64,000 nt of DNA from Massilia sp. TS11 (lineage in GTDB: Bacteria; Pseudomonadota; Gammaproteobacteria; Burkholderiales; Burkholderiaceae_D). The stretch is taken from positions 186,001 through 250,000 of the forward strand of contig NZ_JAKLTS010000001.1 in the NCBI RefSeq assembly GCF_022012445.1, in the 5' to 3' direction. This document shows positions 61,190 to 64,000 of this stretch, piece after piece; position 1 is the first letter of the stretch, and the number at the start of each line of letters is the position of its first letter. The notes under the pieces are model-generated. The model ran no database searches. It was not told the origin of the DNA and saw only the letters and a list, made by a program, of their open reading frames with translations. The position numbers and the translations under genes were made by a program.

Positions 61190-62137
61190 TCAATCAGAAT
61201 CGGATGCATACGGCACCGCCGCCAGGCTGTCGTACACGGTCAGGCCGCGCGCGCGGGCGCGGTCCACCATCAGGTCGGCGCCCTCGGACGGGCCGCCGAT
61301 GCGCAGCACGGCGTCGCAATGCGCGAGCAGGCGCAGCGCGTGGCGGTGGAAGTGGGCCGCATACACGGCGTCGCCATGCTGGCGCGAGCCGGCCGCATGC
61401 ACGACGGGCAGGGCCAGCCATTCGCCGAGCACGGGCACATGGCCGCGTTCGTACAGTGGCAGCACCCAGGCTTCCATGGCGGCCAGATTGGCGGCGATGC
61501 GCGCCGGGTCGCCCCCGGTGCCGCTCAGGTAGGGGCCGGCGATCAGGATCATCTGGCTGCGCGCCCGCGCCTGCTCGCGCGCCAGCCACTGCAGCAGCAC
61601 GATGGTCTTGGCGTCGGCGATCTCGCCGCTGTCGATCATGGCCAGGGCTGTGGCCAGCGGCAGTTCGAGGGTCTCGATGTCTTCGCCCTCGGCCGCGATG
61701 CCACCGCCCGCATGCAGGCGCTGGGTGGGCGTGTAGTGGCCGTAGAAAAAGTGCAGGCGCTCGGTCACGGAACCGGGGCTCATGAAGACTTCCATCAATT
61801 TGCGCACCTGGTCGATGCGATAGCCGGTCTCTTCCTCGACCTCGGCGCGGATGCGCGCGGCCGGGTCGGCGCCGTCGAGCAGGCCGGCCGGGGCCTCGAT
61901 CAGCCAGCCGTCGTGGCTGGCGCTGACACAGGGATAGCGGAACTGGCGCGTCAGCAGCACGGTCTGGCGTTCAGGATCGTGCAGCAGGATCACGGCCCCA
62001 TGCCCGCGGTCATAGGTTTCGCGCGTCAGGGTCTGCCAGCGCCCGTCGCGCCGGCGGTAGTCAAACGTGGTCTTTTGCAGCAGGAACCAGTCGTTGGACA
62101 GGGTCTGGACCTGGTGGATGCGCAGATGGGGATGCAT
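61190..62137 (-). CDS. Fusion of a NudK-like NUDIX hydrolase and a DUF4406/deoxyribosyltransferase-like domain
   Basis: A 315-residue protein in two parts. Residues 1-190 resemble GDP-mannose pyrophosphatase NudK: EAPAGLLDG, a NUDIX box at 85-107 that ends EVEEETGYRI, and the family's MSPGSVTERLHFF and HAGGGIAAEGEDIETLELP. The box is degenerate: Ala98 takes the place of Arg in REU (NudK itself varies here). Residues 196-315, from MILIAGPYLSG, resemble DUF4406 or nucleoside 2-deoxyribosyltransferase folds (GPSEGADLMVDRARARGLTVYDSL). No stop or frameshift separates the halves. It is divergent from a DeoR-type regulator with a 76-base gap. Confidence 0.85.
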   Translation of the reverse strand: MHPHLRIHQVQTLSNDWFLLQKTTFDYRRRDGRWQTLTRETYDRGHGAVILLHDPERQTVLLTRQFRYPCVSASHDGWLIEAPAGLLDGADPAARIRAEVEEETGYRIDQVRKLMEVFMSPGSVTERLHFFYGHYTPTQRLHAGGGIAAEGEDIETLELPLATALAMIDSGEIADAKTIVLLQWLAREQARARSQMILIAGPYLSGTGGDPARIAANLAAMEAWVLPLYERGHVPVLGEWLALPVVHAAGSRQHGDAVYAAHFHRHALRLLAHCDAVLRIGGPSEGADLMVDRARARGLTVYDSLAAVPYASDSD

Positions 62138-62213
62138 GTTTGTGCCCGGTTGTTTGCTTAAATTCAAAATAACGTGCAAAATCATGCAAGGTCAAGAACT
62201 TTCGTGTACAGCC

Positions 62214-62969
62214 ATGCTCACCACCCAGCGCAAACAATTTCTGCTCGATACGCTCCACCGTGAGGGCCGCCTGCTGGCCTCGCCGATTGCCGCCCAGCTT
62301 GGCGTGTCGGAAGACACGATCCGGCGCGACCTGCGCGAACTGGCGCGCGAGGGCAAGCTGCAGCGCGTGCATGGCGGCGCCTTGCCGGCCTCGCCGGCGA
62401 TGGGCGACTTTGCCGCGCGCAGCCAGATCGCACCCGATGACAAGGCTGCCATCGGCCGTCTCGCGGCCCAGCTCGTGCAGCCGGGCCAGGTGGTGTTTGT
62501 CGATGGCGGCACCACGGCGGTCCAGCTGGCGCGCCAGCTGGCGCCGGACCTGCATGCCACCATCGTCACCCACAGCCCGTCGGTGGCCCTGGCATTGGTT
62601 GAGCACCCGAGCGTCGAGGTGCTGATGCTGGGCGGGCGTCTGTTCAAGCATTCGGTGGTCGGCGTCGGCGCGGCCACGCTGGCGGCCATCGCCCAGGTGC
62701 GCGCCGACCTCTACTTCATGGGCGTGTGCAGTGTCCATCCGGAGGCCGGCCTGTCGACCGGCGACCACGAGGAGGCGGCCGTCAAGCGCGCACTCTGCCA
62801 TCAGGCGGCCGAGACGATCGTGCTGGCCTCGCCCGAAAAACTGGCCACGGCCTCGCCCTACCAGGTCGTCGGTCTGGACGAGGTCGACGCCATCGTCACC
62901 GTCGCCAGCGCCGATGCGGCCGTGCTGGCCCCTTTGCGCGCGCGCGGCCTGTCCATACACCTGGCATAG
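62214..62969 (+). CDS. DeoR/GlpR family transcriptional regulator
   Basis: A 251-residue regulator. The N-terminal helix-turn-helix (about 2-57) reads RKQFLLDTLHREGRLLASPIAAQLGVSEDTIRRDLRELAREGKLQRVHGGALP, and the C-terminal DeoR sensor domain (about 75-235) includes VFVDGGTTAVQLARQL and MLGGRLFKHSVVGVGAATLA. Ligands of this family are sugar phosphates. The start at 62214 (MLTTQRKQ) is chosen; an ATG 10 codons earlier is possible. Divergent orientation suggests that it regulates the NUDIX fusion gene. Confidence 0.93.
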   Translation: MLTTQRKQFLLDTLHREGRLLASPIAAQLGVSEDTIRRDLRELAREGKLQRVHGGALPASPAMGDFAARSQIAPDDKAAIGRLAAQLVQPGQVVFVDGGTTAVQLARQLAPDLHATIVTHSPSVALALVEHPSVEVLMLGGRLFKHSVVGVGAATLAAIAQVRADLYFMGVCSVHPEAGLSTGDHEEAAVKRALCHQAAETIVLASPEKLATASPYQVVGLDEVDAIVTVASADAAVLAPLRARGLSIHLA

Positions 62970-63176
62970 TTAAGAAACTTTTCAGTTGCCCTTCCGCAAA
63001 TATGACGGACAATGTCATCTGGGAACCCATGATCGGGCACAAATTGTCAGTCTGAACGCAAGCGCCAGAGGGAAGTGCCACTCGGCATCAATCTTGCAGC
63101 GACATCTGTGACCCGTGTCCAGACTCCACCGGCCTCGAGAACGCCGGGGAGCCAAGCCGCTTGAGCGAGAAGAACC
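62970..63176. other. Leader region of the adhesin gene
   Basis: No open frame is supported in these 207 bases. The clearest structure is a strong hairpin with one bulge: CTCC(A)CCGGC at 63124-63133 pairing with GCCGGGGAG at 63143-63151 around a nine-base loop, 25 bases before the adhesin ATG. There is no T run after it. I could not match it to a known riboswitch. Confidence 0.5.
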
Positions 63177-64000
63177 ATGACTGTCCGTTCGCACCCGGAA
63201 TCCGTGCGCGCGCCGCGTTGGCCGCGCCTTGTGCTGTCCACCCTGTTACTGAGCAGCTTTGTCGCGGCCGTGGCCGCGCCCTCCCAGCCGACCGTGGTCG
63301 CCGGGCAGGCCAGCTTCAATCAGCAGGGCAATGTGTTCACGATCACGAACACGCCGAACACCATCATCAACTGGCAGAGCTTCTCGGTGCGACCGGGCGA
63401 AGTCACGCGTTTCCTGCAGGAGAGCGCCAGTTCCGCCGTGCTGAACCGCATCCTCGGCCAGGACCCCTCGCAGATCCTCGGCGCGCTCGAATCCAATGGC
63501 AAGGTCGTGCTGATCAACCCGAACGGCATCCTGTTCGGCCAGGGCGCGCGCGTCGATGTGAATGGCCTGGTGGCCTCGAGTCTGCAACTGAGCAATCAGG
63601 ACTTCCTCGCGGGGAAGCTTAACTTCAGCGCCGGCACCGTGGCCGGCAAGGTGCGCAATGAGGGCGCCATCATCACGCCGACCGGCGGCAGCGTCTTCCT
63701 GATCGCCCCCACGGTCGAGAACAATGGCCTGATCCAGTCGCCCAAGGGCGAGGTGGTGCTGGCCGCCGGGCATAGCGTCAAGCTCGTCGATTCCTCCCAG
63801 CCCGATATGCAGGTCGTGGTGTCGGCCCCGGCCGACAAGGCCCTGAACCTGGGCCAGGTGGTGGCCGCGGCCGGGCGCGTCGGCATTTTCGGTGCCCTGG
63901 TTGAACAGCGTGGCGCCATCAATGCCGACAGCGCCGTGGTCGGCGAGAACGGCCGCATTCTGCTCAAGGCCTCGCGCAGCACGCTCGTCGCCGATGACGC
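63177..64000 (+). CDS. Two-partner-secretion filamentous hemagglutinin-type adhesin, N-terminal part
   Basis: Partial gene; the window ends inside it (274 codons seen). A long signal sequence (about residues 1-34, hydrophobic RLVLSTLLLSSFVAAVAA) precedes a TPS/hemagglutination-activity domain: TIINWQSFSVRPGEVTRF, VLNRILGQDPSQILGALESNGKVVLINPNGILFGQGARVDVNGLVAS and FLAGKLNFSAGTVAGKVRN. NPNGILFG is the hallmark. Such TpsA proteins are secreted through a dedicated TpsB transporter. The repeat-rich distal part and any TpsB gene lie outside the window. Confidence 0.9.
   Translation, partial: MTVRSHPESVRAPRWPRLVLSTLLLSSFVAAVAAPSQPTVVAGQASFNQQGNVFTITNTPNTIINWQSFSVRPGEVTRFLQESASSAVLNRILGQDPSQILGALESNGKVVLINPNGILFGQGARVDVNGLVASSLQLSNQDFLAGKLNFSAGTVAGKVRNEGAIITPTGGSVFLIAPTVENNGLIQSPKGEVVLAAGHSVKLVDSSQPDMQVVVSAPADKALNLGQVVAAAGRVGIFGALVEQRGAINADSAVVGENGRILLKASRSTLVADD

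Noticed and set aside
62970..63176. Cyclic-di-GMP or cobalamin riboswitch in the adhesin leader
   Set aside because: I looked for the GEMM core and the cobalamin B12 box and did not find them; only an isolated hairpin remains.

Overview
This 64 kb window is high-GC chromosomal DNA of a betaproteobacterium, most likely an Oxalobacteraceae member (Massilia, Duganella or Janthinobacterium type). The assignment rests on gene content and order: the gmk-rpoZ-spoT block, yicC next to rph-rdgB-hemW, the pyrG-kdsA-eno-ftsB run, HexR-type Entner-Doudoroff genes, and many intergenic copies of a GGGGTCAGACCCC palindrome that I associate with this family. It is mostly core and housekeeping sequence with short accessory insertions. 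I saw no prophage, insertion sequence, CRISPR array, rRNA or tRNA.

Layout. 1-3.6 kb (minus): gmk-rpoZ, then a strong terminator, then two small accessory genes (DUF1643 and a TPR-like protein) separating rpoZ from the partial spoT. 3.6-8.1 kb (plus): a Ser/Thr kinase and PP2C phosphatase pair reading into rph, rdgB and hemW. 8.1-11 kb (minus): a nitrate-type ABC transporter with a textbook sigma-54 promoter and an NtrC-like site. 11.2-16.9 kb (minus): a tripartite RND efflux operon. 17-25.8 kb: the sugar-phosphate block tal, hexR, zwf, a gluconolactonase-like gene and pgi (minus), divergent from edd-eda (plus), with four HexR-like operators. 25.9-30 kb: an AraC-type response regulator, an Lrp-family regulator, and a CheY/CheC/diguanylate cyclase group. 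30-38 kb: rpiA, a lipoprotein, a TPR/glycosyltransferase-like protein, yggX, argA and hrpA. 38-44.3 kb: a PRC-barrel protein, an AcpA-type phosphoesterase, imuA-imuB behind a LexA box, and an M61 peptidase. 44.4-48.5 kb: hsp20 behind a sigma-32-like promoter and a ROSE-like RNA thermometer, then a Do-family protease in an operon with a two-component system. 48.5-54.8 kb: a PhzF-like gene and dnaE2 diverging from a second LexA box, then an M48 peptidase with a DUF898 membrane protein. 55-59.2 kb: pyrG-kdsA-eno-ftsB. 59.2-64 kb: a ZntB/CorA transporter bracketed by palindromic repeats, a secreted hypothetical protein, a NUDIX/DUF4406 fusion divergent from a DeoR regulator, and the start of a two-partner-secretion adhesin.

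How the genes work together. The central block feeds glucose-6-phosphate through Zwf, a lactonase step (probably the SMP-30 protein, since no canonical pgl is here), Edd and Eda, under HexR. ImuA, ImuB and DnaE2 form the SOS mutasome but lie in two loci 7 kb apart, each with its own LexA box. The most unusual items are the ROSE-like thermometer, the PhzF-like protein that lacks the catalytic Glu and abuts the LexA box, the NUDIX/DUF4406 fusion, and the palindrome family, including a perfect 35-bp inverted repeat and copies bracketing the transporter gene. I found no convincing wholly new defence or mobile system.
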